Source: an uncultured Bacilli bacterium (lineage in GTDB: Bacteria > Bacillota_I > Bacilli_A > RF39 > UBA660). From it: a stretch of 64,000 nt of DNA. This document shows, piece by piece, positions 15,956 to 24,383 of this stretch. A program made the position numbers and the translations under genes. The DNA is taken from the NCBI GenBank assembly GCA_934091055.1, contig CAKOKN010000001.1:1-64000 (forward strand). Reading direction: 5' to 3'. Within the stretch, counting starts at the first letter, position 1. Each line of letters begins with the position of its first letter. The notes under the pieces were generated by a model that was not told the DNA's origin, did not search any database, and saw nothing but the letters and a program-made list of their open reading frames with translations.

Positions 15956-15980
15956 TTGTATATAAGTATGAGGAGGCAAA

Positions 15981-18071
15981 ATGAAGAAAAAACTAATAGT
16001 ACTTCAAGAAGGAAACAAAGATTGTGGAGCTGCTAGTCTGCTATCAGTTATTCGTTATTATGGGGGTGATATATCATTAGATAGACTGATAGAATTAACT
16101 AAGACAAATAAAGAAGGAACAAACTTTTATAATATTAGCGAGACTGCTAGAGCATTAGGATTGGCCACCAGATGTTATGCAGTAGATGATGTTAATAAAC
16201 TAAGAGAATTACCATTACCTATATTAGTTCAACTTAATAATAAAGGAAATAATCACTTCGTTGTCTTATACAAAATAACCGAAGACAAAGTTGTGGTAAT
16301 GGATCCCTCTAGTGGCAGAAGAGTAGTAGATTTATTTGATTTTAGTAGCACTTGGACTAGCAATATAATGATATTTGAAAAAATAAAAGATCTTACTATA
16401 TATAAAAATAATAAATTATTAAATAAAAGTATAATTAGGTGTCTTCTTTCAAATAAAAATATAATTATATCTACTTTTATATTATCATTAATTTTTACTT
16501 CGCTTTCACTCTTAATATCCTTATATTCACAAATAATATTTGATAAAGTATTAGATAGTACAATGAATAATTTAGTAATAATAACTTTAATATTCTCCAT
16601 CTTGATTGTGTTAAATAATATAACTAGTTTTACCAGAAACTATCTAATAGTATATTTAAATCAAAAATTAGATGTAACTATTATTTTGAGTACTTTTAGT
16701 AAAATAGTTATGCTTCCTTACCATTATTATAAAAATAAGACAACAGGTGAAATATTATCTAGAATAAACGATTTATCTTATTTAAAGAATTTTATCACTA
16801 ATTTTATTATTACTTTAGTTTTAGATTTATTATTATTTACAGTATCAATAATAGTTATTTATATCATTAATAAAAAAATATTATTTCTATATCTCTTAAT
16901 AATTATATTATATATGATAATAGTTTTAATATTTAATCCAATTATAAGAAAAGCGACAATACTAAATCAAGAGAATAATGCACGACTTAATAATAATATA
17001 GTCGAAGCTTTAACTTCTTTTGAAACAATAAAGGGTCTTAACATTGAAGATACTATTATATTTAAATTTAGTAAGATATACAGCAAGAGTTTAAATGCAC
17101 TCTATTATAGTGAAAAAATTAGTAATACTTTAATATTTATCAAAGGATTAATTGAAGAAATTGGAATACTATTTTGCAGTTTTATCTGCTTCAGAGAAAT
17201 AAGTAATGGTAACTTATCTATAGGAAGTTATACTTCTATAACACTGTTATCAGGTTATTTAATAAATCCCTCTAAAAATATAATAAACAGCTTAAACAAT
17301 TATCATTATGTTAGATCTTCAATTAAAAGAATTAATAACTTACTTGATATCGAAGAAGATAATATATATGATAATAACAAATTAAAAGTAAACGGCAATA
17401 TAAGTGTCAAACTTTTATCTTACACATTTAATAATAGAAACTATATATTTAATAATATAAATTTTTATATAAAAGATAAAGATAAAGTATTAGTGTTAGG
17501 TCCTTCGGGTAGTGGTAAATCTACAATATTAAAATTAATATATAAGTACTATAAAATAGATAGAGATAAAATATATATAAATAACTATGATATTAATGAC
17601 TATTCTATGAAAGATATTAGACAAAATGTAACATATGTGTCACAACAAGAACTATTATTTACAGATACCATTAGAAATAATATTATACTCGGACGAAGGG
17701 TAGAAGAAGAATACTTTTTAAATATATCTAAAATAACTTATGTTGAAGATATAGTTCAAAATAGTATTTTAGGATATGATTATATGTTAGAAGAAAATGG
17801 TATAAATCTTTCTGGGGGCCAGAGACAGAGAATAATACTGGCACGAAGTCTATTAAAGAATAGCAGTATTATTATGATAGATGAAGGATTTAGTCAAATA
17901 GATAGTTTATTAGAAAGAAAAATTTTAGAGAATATCTTTTCTTACTTTAGTGATAAAACTATTATTGTAATATCACATAGGCAAGACAATAAAGATCTAT
18001 ATAATCGAATACTTCAGTTTAATAATAATCAAGTCATTAATTTAGAAAAGAGAAAAAGACAATGTATATAG
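15981..18071 (+). CDS. Bacteriocin exporter: C39 peptidase-ABC transporter (PCAT)
   Basis: A 696-residue peptidase-containing ABC transporter that removes double-glycine leaders and exports the mature peptide. The N-terminal C39 domain has the catalytic Cys15 (QEGNKDCGAASL), His92 (NHFVVLYK) and Asp108 (MDPSSGRR). About six membrane segments occupy residues 150-430. The ATPase domain has Walker A GPSGSGKST (507-515), the signature LSGGQRQR near 611, and Walker B IIMIDEGFSQID. The next gene overlaps its end by 10 bases, and two peptides with double-glycine leaders follow, which are the obvious substrates. Confidence 0.93.
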   Translation: MKKKLIVLQEGNKDCGAASLLSVIRYYGGDISLDRLIELTKTNKEGTNFYNISETARALGLATRCYAVDDVNKLRELPLPILVQLNNKGNNHFVVLYKITEDKVVVMDPSSGRRVVDLFDFSSTWTSNIMIFEKIKDLTIYKNNKLLNKSIIRCLLSNKNIIISTFILSLIFTSLSLLISLYSQIIFDKVLDSTMNNLVIITLIFSILIVLNNITSFTRNYLIVYLNQKLDVTIILSTFSKIVMLPYHYYKNKTTGEILSRINDLSYLKNFITNFIITLVLDLLLFTVSIIVIYIINKKILFLYLLIIILYMIIVLIFNPIIRKATILNQENNARLNNNIVEALTSFETIKGLNIEDTIIFKFSKIYSKSLNALYYSEKISNTLIFIKGLIEEIGILFCSFICFREISNGNLSIGSYTSITLLSGYLINPSKNIINSLNNYHYVRSSIKRINNLLDIEEDNIYDNNKLKVNGNISVKLLSYTFNNRNYIFNNINFYIKDKDKVLVLGPSGSGKSTILKLIYKYYKIDRDKIYINNYDINDYSMKDIRQNVTYVSQQELLFTDTIRNNIILGRRVEEEYFLNISKITYVEDIVQNSILGYDYMLEENGINLSGGQRQRIILARSLLKNSSIIMIDEGFSQIDSLLERKILENIFSYFSDKTIIVISHRQDNKDLYNRILQFNNNQVINLEKRKRQCI

Positions 18072-18487
18072 ATAGTGAAATAATTTTAAAAAGAAGGATA
18101 ACGCCAATAGTGTATGTTTATGTAATGATAGTTATTATAATTGTGCTTTCCTTAATTATGTTGTTAATATTATATCATTATAAAACTTATTATACTATTA
18201 GTGGGGTAGTAATAGAAGAAGATAATGCTTTTTATATACAAAGTTACGTTCCAATTGACGATATTAAATATCTCTTAGATAGTAATGAACTAGAAATAGA
18301 TGATATTTATTATGAGTATAGAATAAAAGAAATAGACAATAATTATTTTGTTAGTGATAATAAGGTATGTCAGATTATAAATATAGACATTAATATTCCT
18401 GCTGATTATAAATATAATAATTTAACATTAAGTTTAAAAGTATTGAAAGAAGACAAGAGAGTAATAGATTATATATTAAAGAAATAG
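18062..18487 (+). CDS. Bacteriocin export accessory protein (short membrane protein)
   Basis: A 141-residue protein with one membrane helix (about 14-40) followed by an extracellular domain of about 100 residues. Its place between a C39 exporter and its peptides suggests the role of HlyD-like adaptor proteins, but it is far shorter and lacks the long coiled coil, so it may be a reduced adaptor or an immunity protein. It overlaps the exporter gene by 10 bases. I do not recognise a family. Confidence 0.6.
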   Translation: MYIDSEIILKRRITPIVYVYVMIVIIIVLSLIMLLILYHYKTYYTISGVVIEEDNAFYIQSYVPIDDIKYLLDSNELEIDDIYYEYRIKEIDNNYFVSDNKVCQIINIDINIPADYKYNNLTLSLKVLKEDKRVIDYILKK

Positions 18488-18496
18488 GAGGAAATG

Positions 18497-18640
18497 ATGC
18501 GTGAATTAAATAAGGAGGAAATGAAGATTGTAAACGGGGGAGTTAGTGCAGCGGCAATTGTAAGCATAGTGATTGGTGCTATAACCTTTATAGTTGGTGC
18601 TTTAGAAGGTTACACCAATCCAAAAAAATGTAATAATTAG
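18497..18640 (+). CDS. Double-glycine leader bacteriocin-like peptide 1
   Basis: A 47-residue peptide. Its leader MRELNKEEMKIVNGG ends in the double glycine cut by C39 peptidases, with the usual hydrophobic and acidic pattern. The 32-residue mature part is hydrophobic (VSAAAIVSIVIGAITFIVGA) and ends basic (YTNPKKCNN) with one Cys. The AGGAGG at 18486-18491 favours the ATG at 18497 over that at 18494. It directly follows the exporter accessory gene. It may act with peptide 2 as a two-peptide bacteriocin; antimicrobial function is inferred. Confidence 0.8.
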   Translation: MRELNKEEMKIVNGGVSAAAIVSIVIGAITFIVGALEGYTNPKKCNN

Positions 18641-18653
18641 AAGGGAGAATTAT

Positions 18654-18821
18654 ATGAAAGAATTAAAGAAAGAAGAAATGAAATTGGTAAGTGGTGGTGG
18701 TGGAATAACCTCCACGATGGTTAATGCTGTATATAGAGTATTTGATTTAATGTATTCAATTGGAGAAGCATTAGGTAGCTACATAAGAAGAAAATATGAA
18801 GATAAAATATGTGATGTTTAA
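18654..18821 (+). CDS. Double-glycine leader bacteriocin-like peptide 2
   Basis: A 55-residue peptide with leader MKELKKEEMKLVSGG, nearly the same as that of peptide 1 (18497). The 40-residue mature part starts GGITSTMVNAVYRVFDLMYS, contains an amphipathic helix, then IRRKYEDKICDV with one Cys. AGGGAG at 18642-18647 precedes the start, 13 bases after peptide 1. The shared leader but different mature part is typical of two-peptide (class IIb) systems. No immunity gene is evident after it. Confidence 0.8.
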   Translation: MKELKKEEMKLVSGGGGITSTMVNAVYRVFDLMYSIGEALGSYIRRKYEDKICDV

Positions 18822-18915
18822 ATTAAAATATCAATGAAAAAATAAAACAAAAGTACGGCAGTTTTTGTCGGAATTTATGTCTGTGGAAGTTTTTAAACGA
18901 AGCAACAGAAAAATA

Positions 18916-18949
18916 TTCTCTGCGAAGAGAAAAAACCTTTTTCTCTTTT
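18916..18949 (+). promoter_or_regulatory. Mutually exclusive hairpins after the bacteriocin genes
   Basis: TTCTCT-GCGA-AGAGAA (18916-18931) forms one hairpin, while AGAGAAAAA (18926-18934) can instead pair with TTTTTCTCT (18938-18946), followed by TTT. The shared AGAGAA arm means only one can form. The second resembles a weak terminator. Confidence 0.4.
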
Positions 18950-18996
18950 AAATGGCGAAAAATGACATCTTTTAATGAAAAAATATATCTTAATGC

Positions 18997-19025
18997 TTGT
19001 AAAATATATTAAATAATGATATAAT
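18997..19025 (+). promoter_or_regulatory. Promoter of rpsU
   Basis: TTGTAA (18997-19002), 17-base spacer, TATAAT (19020-19025), about 30 bases before the rpsU start. Confidence 0.65.
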
Positions 19026-19055
19026 CGTTATTGGTAAAGCGGAAGGAGGGAAAAG

Positions 19056-19265
19056 ATGTCAGCAGGAACTAAAGTAACCGTTAACGTAAAAAATAATGAT
19101 GTTGAATTCGCATTAAGAAAATTCAAAAATCAAGTAGCACGTAACGGAAATCTCTCTAAAGCTAAAGAAAGAGCAGAAGGTTACAAAAAACCAGGAGTTA
19201 GATTAAAAGAAGAAAAAAAGAAAAATACTATAAATTCTAGAAAAAATGCTAGAAGAGGTTATTAG
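19056..19265 (+). CDS. rpsU: 30S ribosomal protein S21
   Basis: A 69-residue basic protein with the S21 pattern (VTVNVKNNDVEFALRKFKNQVARNG) and a basic C terminus. It is about ten residues longer than the usual Bacillus S21. It binds the 3' domain of 16S rRNA near the anti-Shine-Dalgarno region. It is followed by yqeY (gap 15), the usual rpsU-yqeY pairing in Firmicutes. Confidence 0.93.
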   Translation: MSAGTKVTVNVKNNDVEFALRKFKNQVARNGNLSKAKERAEGYKKPGVRLKEEKKKNTINSRKNARRGY

Positions 19266-19280
19266 TAAGGAGATGCTAAT

Positions 19281-19721
19281 ATGACATTATCTGAAAGAAT
19301 AAATAATGATTTAAAAGAAGCTATGAAAAATAAAGATAGTTTTAAACTTGGAGTAATTAGAATGATTAAAGGTGCTATGCAACTAGAAAAACCAAATCCG
19401 CATACAGAACTTACTGATGACGATGTTATCAAAGTAGTGGCAAAACAAATTAAGATGAGAAAAGAAGCAATTACTCAGTTTGAGGCTGCTGGAAGAGACG
19501 ATTTAGTTCTTCAAAATCAAAAAGAAATTGAAGTGCTTCAAGAATATATGCCAGAACAATTATCTAGCGAAGAATTAAACAAAATTATTGATAAAGTATT
19601 CGAAGAAGTTAATCCTACTAGTATAAAAGATATGGGTATGATTATGAAAACTTTATCTCCTTTAATAAAAGGAAAAGCTGATATGTCAGAAGTAAATAAA
19701 ATAATCAAAGAAAGACTTTAG
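19281..19721 (+). CDS. yqeY: YqeY, GatB/YqeY-domain protein
   Basis: A 146-residue protein of normal YqeY length, with the family pattern MTLSERINNDLKEAMKNKDS at the start, QFEAAGRDDLV in the middle and GKADMSEVNKIIKERL at the end. The domain also occurs at the end of the GatB amidotransferase subunit, where it binds tRNA. Standalone YqeY function is not settled. It is cotranscribed with rpsU and ends at a strong terminator. Confidence 0.93.
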   Translation: MTLSERINNDLKEAMKNKDSFKLGVIRMIKGAMQLEKPNPHTELTDDDVIKVVAKQIKMRKEAITQFEAAGRDDLVLQNQKEIEVLQEYMPEQLSSEELNKIIDKVFEEVNPTSIKDMGMIMKTLSPLIKGKADMSEVNKIIKERL

Positions 19722-19738
19722 TTTTAGTCTTTCTTTTT
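19707..19738 (+). terminator. Intrinsic terminator of rpsU-yqeY
   Basis: AAAGAAAGACT (19707-19717) pairs perfectly with AGTCTTTCTTT (19726-19736), then T. The stem overlaps the yqeY stop. Confidence 0.85.
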
Positions 19739-19775
19739 GTTATAATTAAAATGTTATTAAATATTATTATTTATC

Positions 19776-19804
19776 TTTTCAAAATATTAAAAATGTATTA
19801 TAAT
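19776..19804 (+). promoter_or_regulatory. Promoter of the deacetylase-prepilin genes
   Basis: TTTTCA (19776-19781), 17-base spacer, TATAAT (19799-19804), 25 bases before the start at 19829. Confidence 0.5.
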
Positions 19805-19828
19805 TAAGTAAATAAAGGAGAATAAATA

Positions 19829-21097
19829 ATGAGAAAAAAAAGAAAGGGAAGAAGTATAATTTTAATAATATTAATAGTATTTGGAATATTATTAATAGGT
19901 GGTGGTGTTTATTATTTTGCCACTAATAAAGATAATGGCATTACCAATAAAATAAATAAAGATGTAATGATTAAATTAAACACTTTAGAAGAAGTAAAAA
20001 AATTTGCTAAGGATAAGAACATTGAAGCTAATATAACTTATGAATATAGTGATACCATAGAGAAAGGTAAAGTAATTAGTCAAAGTATAAAAGAGGGAGA
20101 GAGCATAAAAGGTATTACTTCTTTTGATGTTATTATTTCAAATGGTAAATTAGATAAAGAAAAATTAGCTAGCGATGGTATTAATGAATTAGGAAGAATA
20201 CCAATAATGATGTATCACGGCATTAGAGAAAAAACAAGTTCTAGTACTGGTACAGTTGGAGGCAATGTCGACAAAGATGGATATAATAGAACTCCTGAAG
20301 CTTTTAGAGAAGACTTAGAATTCTATTATGAAAAAGGCTATAGAATGATTAGACTAGAAGATTATATAAAAGGAAAGATAAATACAGAATATGGTAAAAG
20401 CCCAATTGTAATTACTTTTGATGATGGCAATGAAGATAACGTTAAAGTTACAGGACTAGATGATAATGGCAATATTATAATAGATAAAAATAGTGCTGTT
20501 GGCGTTTTAGAAGAATTTAAAAAGAAACATCCTGATGTACCAGTTACGGCGACTTTCTTTGTAAATGGTGGAATCTTTAATCAACCAGAATACAACGAAA
20601 AAATATTAAAATGGCTTGTAGATAACGGCTACGATGTAGGAAATCATACCCAAACACATTTAGATATTAAAAAGTCTAGTGGAGATAGAGTTCAAAAAGA
20701 AATTGCTTATGTTTATGACGAACTTGAAAAAATAATACCAGGCAAGTATGTAAAAATAATAGCATTACCATTTGGCAGTCCATATGTTAAGACTAATGAA
20801 AACTTTAAGTATGTATTATCTACTAACTACGACGGAAAAACCTATGATACAGAAGCTGCTTTAAGAGTAGGTTGGGAACCTGAAGTTTCACCTTACGATA
20901 AAGATTTTGATCCTACTTTCTTGAAAAGATGTAGAGCTTATGATAATAATGGTAAAGAATTTGATATAGATATGGTATTTACTAATTTAGAAAATAATAG
21001 ATATGTATCAGATGGTAACAGTGATACAATTATTGTTAAGAGCGATAAGGAAAGCAGTATAAATAATAATTATGATAAGAAAGTAATAACTTATTAG
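19829..21097 (+). CDS. Membrane-anchored polysaccharide deacetylase with PASTA-like domain
   Basis: A 422-residue extracellular enzyme. A basic start and membrane helix (about 9-30) are followed by a PASTA-like segment (about 45-110), then a NodB/CE4 deacetylase domain. The metal-binding motifs are seen: TFDDGNEDN near residue 196 and GNHTQTHLD later. It starts IPIMMYHGI, as in other wall or exopolysaccharide deacetylases. A PASTA domain suggests binding to peptidoglycan, so it may modify wall glycans. It is followed by two prepilin-like genes in the same direction with gaps of 11 and 12 bases. Confidence 0.88.
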   Translation: MRKKRKGRSIILIILIVFGILLIGGGVYYFATNKDNGITNKINKDVMIKLNTLEEVKKFAKDKNIEANITYEYSDTIEKGKVISQSIKEGESIKGITSFDVIISNGKLDKEKLASDGINELGRIPIMMYHGIREKTSSSTGTVGGNVDKDGYNRTPEAFREDLEFYYEKGYRMIRLEDYIKGKINTEYGKSPIVITFDDGNEDNVKVTGLDDNGNIIIDKNSAVGVLEEFKKKHPDVPVTATFFVNGGIFNQPEYNEKILKWLVDNGYDVGNHTQTHLDIKKSSGDRVQKEIAYVYDELEKIIPGKYVKIIALPFGSPYVKTNENFKYVLSTNYDGKTYDTEAALRVGWEPEVSPYDKDFDPTFLKRCRAYDNNGKEFDIDMVFTNLENNRYVSDGNSDTIIVKSDKESSINNNYDKKVITY

Positions 21098-21108
21098 GAG
21101 GAGTATTA

Positions 21109-21774
21109 ATGAAATTAAATAATAAGGGTTTTGCTATTACTAGCGTCTTATATGGTCTTCTTATTCTATTTGTAGTATTAGTAGGAACATATTTAACGAT
21201 ATTATCAGCACAAAAAAATAGAGTTGATACTTTAGTAGAAGGCATAGAAGAAAATTATAATGAAGGTAATAACTATTATACAATTTCTTTTACTTATACA
21301 AAAGATGATGGAACGGAAACTATTGAAAAACTAAAAGTTAATAAGGATGGTAGTGATATTGAAAATAATACCGTAACAATTACTGGTACCAATGAAACAC
21401 CAATTTTTGATGAGCCTAACTTTACTTGTGATAATAGGACAAAGGAGATGCTTGATGTAAGTGTAGATAGAGAAAAAGATAATTTACCTCAAAAAGTTAC
21501 TTTTTCTGTAAACTCTTCTGCTGTTCTCTCTAGTTCTGATAAATGTAAATTTCAATTTAGAAAGATAAATGTTTTAATTATGGAAGATGGAACAGAAGAA
21601 AGCAGGGGTATAGTATCTTTAAACGGAACATATACTGCCCGTATTTATGTACCAGAAGGTTATATTTTTAGATGTCCTTTAGGTGTGACCTATACTTTGA
21701 CGGGAGCTGGTACGGATAAAATTCTTACGATAAAAAATATTACGAATGATGTTAGATGTGATATAGTAGAATAA
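21109..21774 (+). CDS. Prepilin-like surface protein A
   Basis: A 221-residue protein with an N terminus MKLNNKGFAITSVLYGLLIL, a short basic leader, Gly-Phe cleavage site and a long hydrophobic helix as in type IV prepilins, but lacking Glu at mature position 5. Its ectodomain has a beta-rich pattern with four Cys. No assembly genes are nearby. It is in an operon with the deacetylase and prepilin-like protein B, and starts after AGGAGG at 21096-21101. Confidence 0.7.
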   Translation: MKLNNKGFAITSVLYGLLILFVVLVGTYLTILSAQKNRVDTLVEGIEENYNEGNNYYTISFTYTKDDGTETIEKLKVNKDGSDIENNTVTITGTNETPIFDEPNFTCDNRTKEMLDVSVDREKDNLPQKVTFSVNSSAVLSSSDKCKFQFRKINVLIMEDGTEESRGIVSLNGTYTARIYVPEGYIFRCPLGVTYTLTGAGTDKILTIKNITNDVRCDIVE

Positions 21775-21786
21775 GGAGAAGATAGT

Positions 21787-22179
21787 ATGAATAGAAAAGG
21801 TTATACCTTAATTGAGGTTATTATGGTAATTGCAATTATTTCACTTTTGGCACTCATTCTAATTCCTAGTTCACTTTTAGTTATTGATAAGGCAAAAGAA
21901 AATAGTTGTGAAAAATTAAAAGGTAATATAATAAGCGCTGCTAAAATGTATGTAAATGATAATAAGTATGAGATGAACTTTGAGTGTAAAGAAAGTACAA
22001 GCAAACAAACTATATCATTGCAAGAATTAGTAGATACGGGATATTTAACGGCACCATTAAAAAATCCTGTATCAGGTAATGAAATAAAACTAAGTAATAA
22101 AGTAACTGTGCAATATGATTGTACTAAAAAGGAATTCAGTTATGACAATATTAAAATAAATTGCACAAAAAGTAAATAA
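21787..22179 (+). CDS. Type IV prepilin-like protein B
   Basis: A 130-residue protein with a canonical class III signal: MNRKGYTLIEVIMVIAIISL, i.e. Gly, then an aromatic residue, and Glu at mature position 5, followed by a hydrophobic helix. The ectodomain has four Cys and a conserved-looking LQELVDTGYL segment that is common in Gram-positive pseudopilins. It may be a minor pilin or competence-type pseudopilin. It is the last gene of the deacetylase group. Confidence 0.85.
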   Translation: MNRKGYTLIEVIMVIAIISLLALILIPSSLLVIDKAKENSCEKLKGNIISAAKMYVNDNKYEMNFECKESTSKQTISLQELVDTGYLTAPLKNPVSGNEIKLSNKVTVQYDCTKKEFSYDNIKINCTKSK

Positions 22180-22185
22180 AAGTTA

Positions 22186-22214
22186 TTGTAATTTATATAA
22201 AAGTATGATAGAAT
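22186..22214 (+). promoter_or_regulatory. Promoter of sepF-divIVA
   Basis: TTGTAA (22186-22191), 17-base spacer, TAGAAT (22209-22214), 25 bases before sepF. Confidence 0.5.
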
Positions 22215-22238
22215 TGTAAGAGAATAGGAGAGATTGAT

Positions 22239-22628
22239 ATGGCACTAAATAAGTTAAAAAAATTTGTAACTGAAGAAGTTATGGATGAAGCTAATGAAGA
22301 AGAATACTATGATGCTGAGAAAGTAACTATTCCAAATGGTGGTAAAATGATTTTACTTGAACCAAGAGCTTATTCAGAAAGCCAACAGATAGCAGATCAT
22401 TTAAAAAAGAGAAATACTGTTGTTGTTAATATGAAAAGAGTAACTCCTGATCAAGCAAAGAGAATAGTAGATTTCTTAAGTGGGACAGTATATGCTATAG
22501 GTGGAGATCTTCAGAAAATAGGCGGAGGAATATTTTTATGTACTCCTAAAAACGTTAATGTAGAAGGAACTATTTCTGAAGAAGATGATAAAGGTAAAAA
22601 GAAAAACGATCCAGATTTAGAATGGTAA
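22239..22628 (+). CDS. sepF: Cell division protein SepF
   Basis: A 129-residue protein with the SepF core: [40 protein letters not shown], then [16 protein letters not shown]. SepF polymerises into rings and links FtsZ to the membrane at the septum. The N terminus ([13 protein letters not shown]) is amphipathic and could be the membrane anchor. It is followed by divIVA (gap 15), the normal division-cluster order, though ylmE, ylmG and ylmH are missing here. Confidence 0.93.
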   Translation: MALNKLKKFVTEEVMDEANEEEYYDAEKVTIPNGGKMILLEPRAYSESQQIADHLKKRNTVVVNMKRVTPDQAKRIVDFLSGTVYAIGGDLQKIGGGIFLCTPKNVNVEGTISEEDDKGKKKNDPDLEW

Positions 22629-22643
22629 GACGGTAGGTGAATT

Positions 22644-23078
22644 ATGAAGAGATTTACTATAGCAAGTGAAGGCTATAATATTGAAGAAGTTAATAGATTT
22701 ATTGATGTAGTTATCAAAAGATTAGAACAATTAAATAATGACAATTCTCTTTTACAAACAAAAATCTCTTCATTAGAAGCAAAACTGAAAGAAGAGAAAG
22801 TTAGTGATACTAAAGTAACTGAAGCGATACTAGCTGCTCAACAAACTACTGATCGTATGAAGTCACTTGCAAGAGAAGAAGCTCGTATGATTGTTGAAGA
22901 GGCTAGAAGTAACGCTAATGCAATAGTTAGTGAAGCACTACTTAATGCTGAAAGAACAGAACATAATGCTATACTTTTGAAGAAAAATATTACAGTTTAT
23001 AAAAACAGAATTAAAAATATAATTAAATCACAACTCGAAATAGCAGAAGACTTAGATAAGTATGACTTAGACATTTAA
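22644..23078 (+). CDS. divIVA: DivIVA-like cell division or polarity protein
   Basis: A 144-residue protein starting MKRFTIASEGYNIEEVNRFI, which fits the DivIVA N-terminal membrane-binding domain, followed by long coiled coils. DivIVA marks curved membrane at septa and poles. The usual F-x-R and DivIVA-type start (YDxEEVDxFL) is partly preserved as YNIEEVNRFI. Located after sepF. The stop is followed by a terminator at 23109-23139. Confidence 0.88.
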   Translation: MKRFTIASEGYNIEEVNRFIDVVIKRLEQLNNDNSLLQTKISSLEAKLKEEKVSDTKVTEAILAAQQTTDRMKSLAREEARMIVEEARSNANAIVSEALLNAERTEHNAILLKKNITVYKNRIKNIIKSQLEIAEDLDKYDLDI

Positions 23079-23108
23079 TTATAACAAGTACAATATATAA
23101 CTATTAAA

Positions 23109-23139
23109 GATCACATTTAACAATAAAGTGTGATTTTTT
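23109..23139 (+). terminator. Intrinsic terminator after divIVA
   Basis: GATCACATTT and AAAGTGTGAT form a stem with one bulge around an AACAAT loop, followed by a T run. Confidence 0.75.
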
Positions 23140-23243
23140 GTTATAATATTTATATATAATTATATTGACCATATAATAGCAGGATGTTGTCTTTGACTTG
23201 AAAAAATTTATTATAATATTAAAAATATTTAGAAGAAAATCTA

Positions 23244-23272
23244 TTGTAAAAATGCTAAAAAAAAGTTATAAT
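23244..23272 (+). promoter_or_regulatory. Promoter of the vanZ-like to cdd group
   Basis: TTGTAA (23244-23249), 17-base spacer, TATAAT (23267-23272). Confidence 0.6.
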
Positions 23273-23302
23273 TAATATGTGATATGAAGGAGGACAGGGC
23301 TT

Positions 23303-23920
23303 GTGATAAAAAATGTATTTATGGAAGTACTTCCTGATGTATGGCCTATGCTTATTATAATTACAGTTATTCTTTCTAGTCTTAGAATAGCTTATTTAAT
23401 ATGCAGACATAAGAAGTTTCAACTACATAAGGAAATGATTTATTTAATATCAATAATATATATATTATGTTTATTCCACGTTGTTACTTTTCAGGATGTT
23501 AATTATGGTACATCTAACTTTGTACCATTTAAAGAAATATTTAGGTATAGTTTTGGATCACATAAGTTTATCAAAAACATAGTAGGGAATATAATGATGT
23601 TTGTACCTTATGGCTTTTTGACATCATATTTACTTAAGAATAAAAAGTTTAGTGTTATATTAATACTAACTACTATTGCATCACTTACTATTGAAACAGT
23701 TCAATATTATATAGGTAGAGTGTTTGATGTAGATGATATTATTCTTAATTTAGTTGGAGGTATTTTAGGTTTCTTAATGTATGTAGGACTAGATGCTATT
23801 AAAAGTAAAATTAAAATACTTAGAAATGATACAGTACTTGATATTCTAATAATACTAATACTTATAATAGTTATTATGTATTCATTCAATATCAATGTAT
23901 TTAGTGAGATTTGGGGATGA
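23303..23920 (+). CDS. VanZ-family membrane protein
   Basis: A 205-residue protein with about five membrane segments and the VanZ-like signatures SNFVPFKEI, GNIMMFVPYGFL, ETVQYYIGRVFDVDDIILN. VanZ proteins confer low-level teicoplanin resistance in some enterococci, but most members have unknown housekeeping roles. The start is GTG at 23303 with AGGAGG nine bases upstream. It precedes ybeY, with its stop at 23918-23920. Confidence 0.85.
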   Translation: MIKNVFMEVLPDVWPMLIIITVILSSLRIAYLICRHKKFQLHKEMIYLISIIYILCLFHVVTFQDVNYGTSNFVPFKEIFRYSFGSHKFIKNIVGNIMMFVPYGFLTSYLLKNKKFSVILILTTIASLTIETVQYYIGRVFDVDDIILNLVGGILGFLMYVGLDAIKSKIKILRNDTVLDILIILILIIVIMYSFNINVFSEIWG

Positions 23921-23924
23921 TTTT

Positions 23925-24365
23925 GTGTTTGAAATATTTAATAATACTGATAAAGAAATAAAGGAAATAAAATTATTAAATGAGTATATGAAGTTTGCCA
24001 CTAAAAAACTTGATATAGAAAAAGGAATATTTAATATTATATTTGTTTCTAATGAAGAAATACATAATATAAATAAAGAATATAGAAATACTGATAGAGT
24101 GACTGATGTAATATCTTTTGCTCTAGAAGATAATCCTGATATTGTTTATGAAGATTTTAGATTACTTGGAGATATATATATTGCTATAGATGTTGCTTAC
24201 GATCAAGCAATAGAATACAATCATTCAAGAGAAAGAGAAGTTTGCTTTTTAGCTACTCACGGATTACTTCATTTACTTGGTTATGATCATATGACACCTT
24301 TAGAAGAAAAAGAAATGTTTGGTAAACAAGACGAATTGTTAGACGAGTACGGAATAAAAAGATAA
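23925..24365 (+). CDS. ybeY: Endoribonuclease YbeY, rRNA maturation factor
   Basis: A 146-residue zinc-dependent RNase with the family motif HGLLHLLGYDH near the C terminus, three His for metal. It works in 16S rRNA 3'-end maturation and quality control. I chose the GTG at 23925, which has GGGG (23913-23916) upstream and gives the usual N terminus; an ATG at 23895 lies inside the vanZ-like gene and lacks a ribosome binding site. It is normally beside dgkA, cdd and era; here dgkA and cdd follow. Confidence 0.92.
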   Translation: MFEIFNNTDKEIKEIKLLNEYMKFATKKLDIEKGIFNIIFVSNEEIHNINKEYRNTDRVTDVISFALEDNPDIVYEDFRLLGDIYIAIDVAYDQAIEYNHSREREVCFLATHGLLHLLGYDHMTPLEEKEMFGKQDELLDEYGIKR

Positions 24366-24383
24366 TGCTTAGGAGGAATGCAA

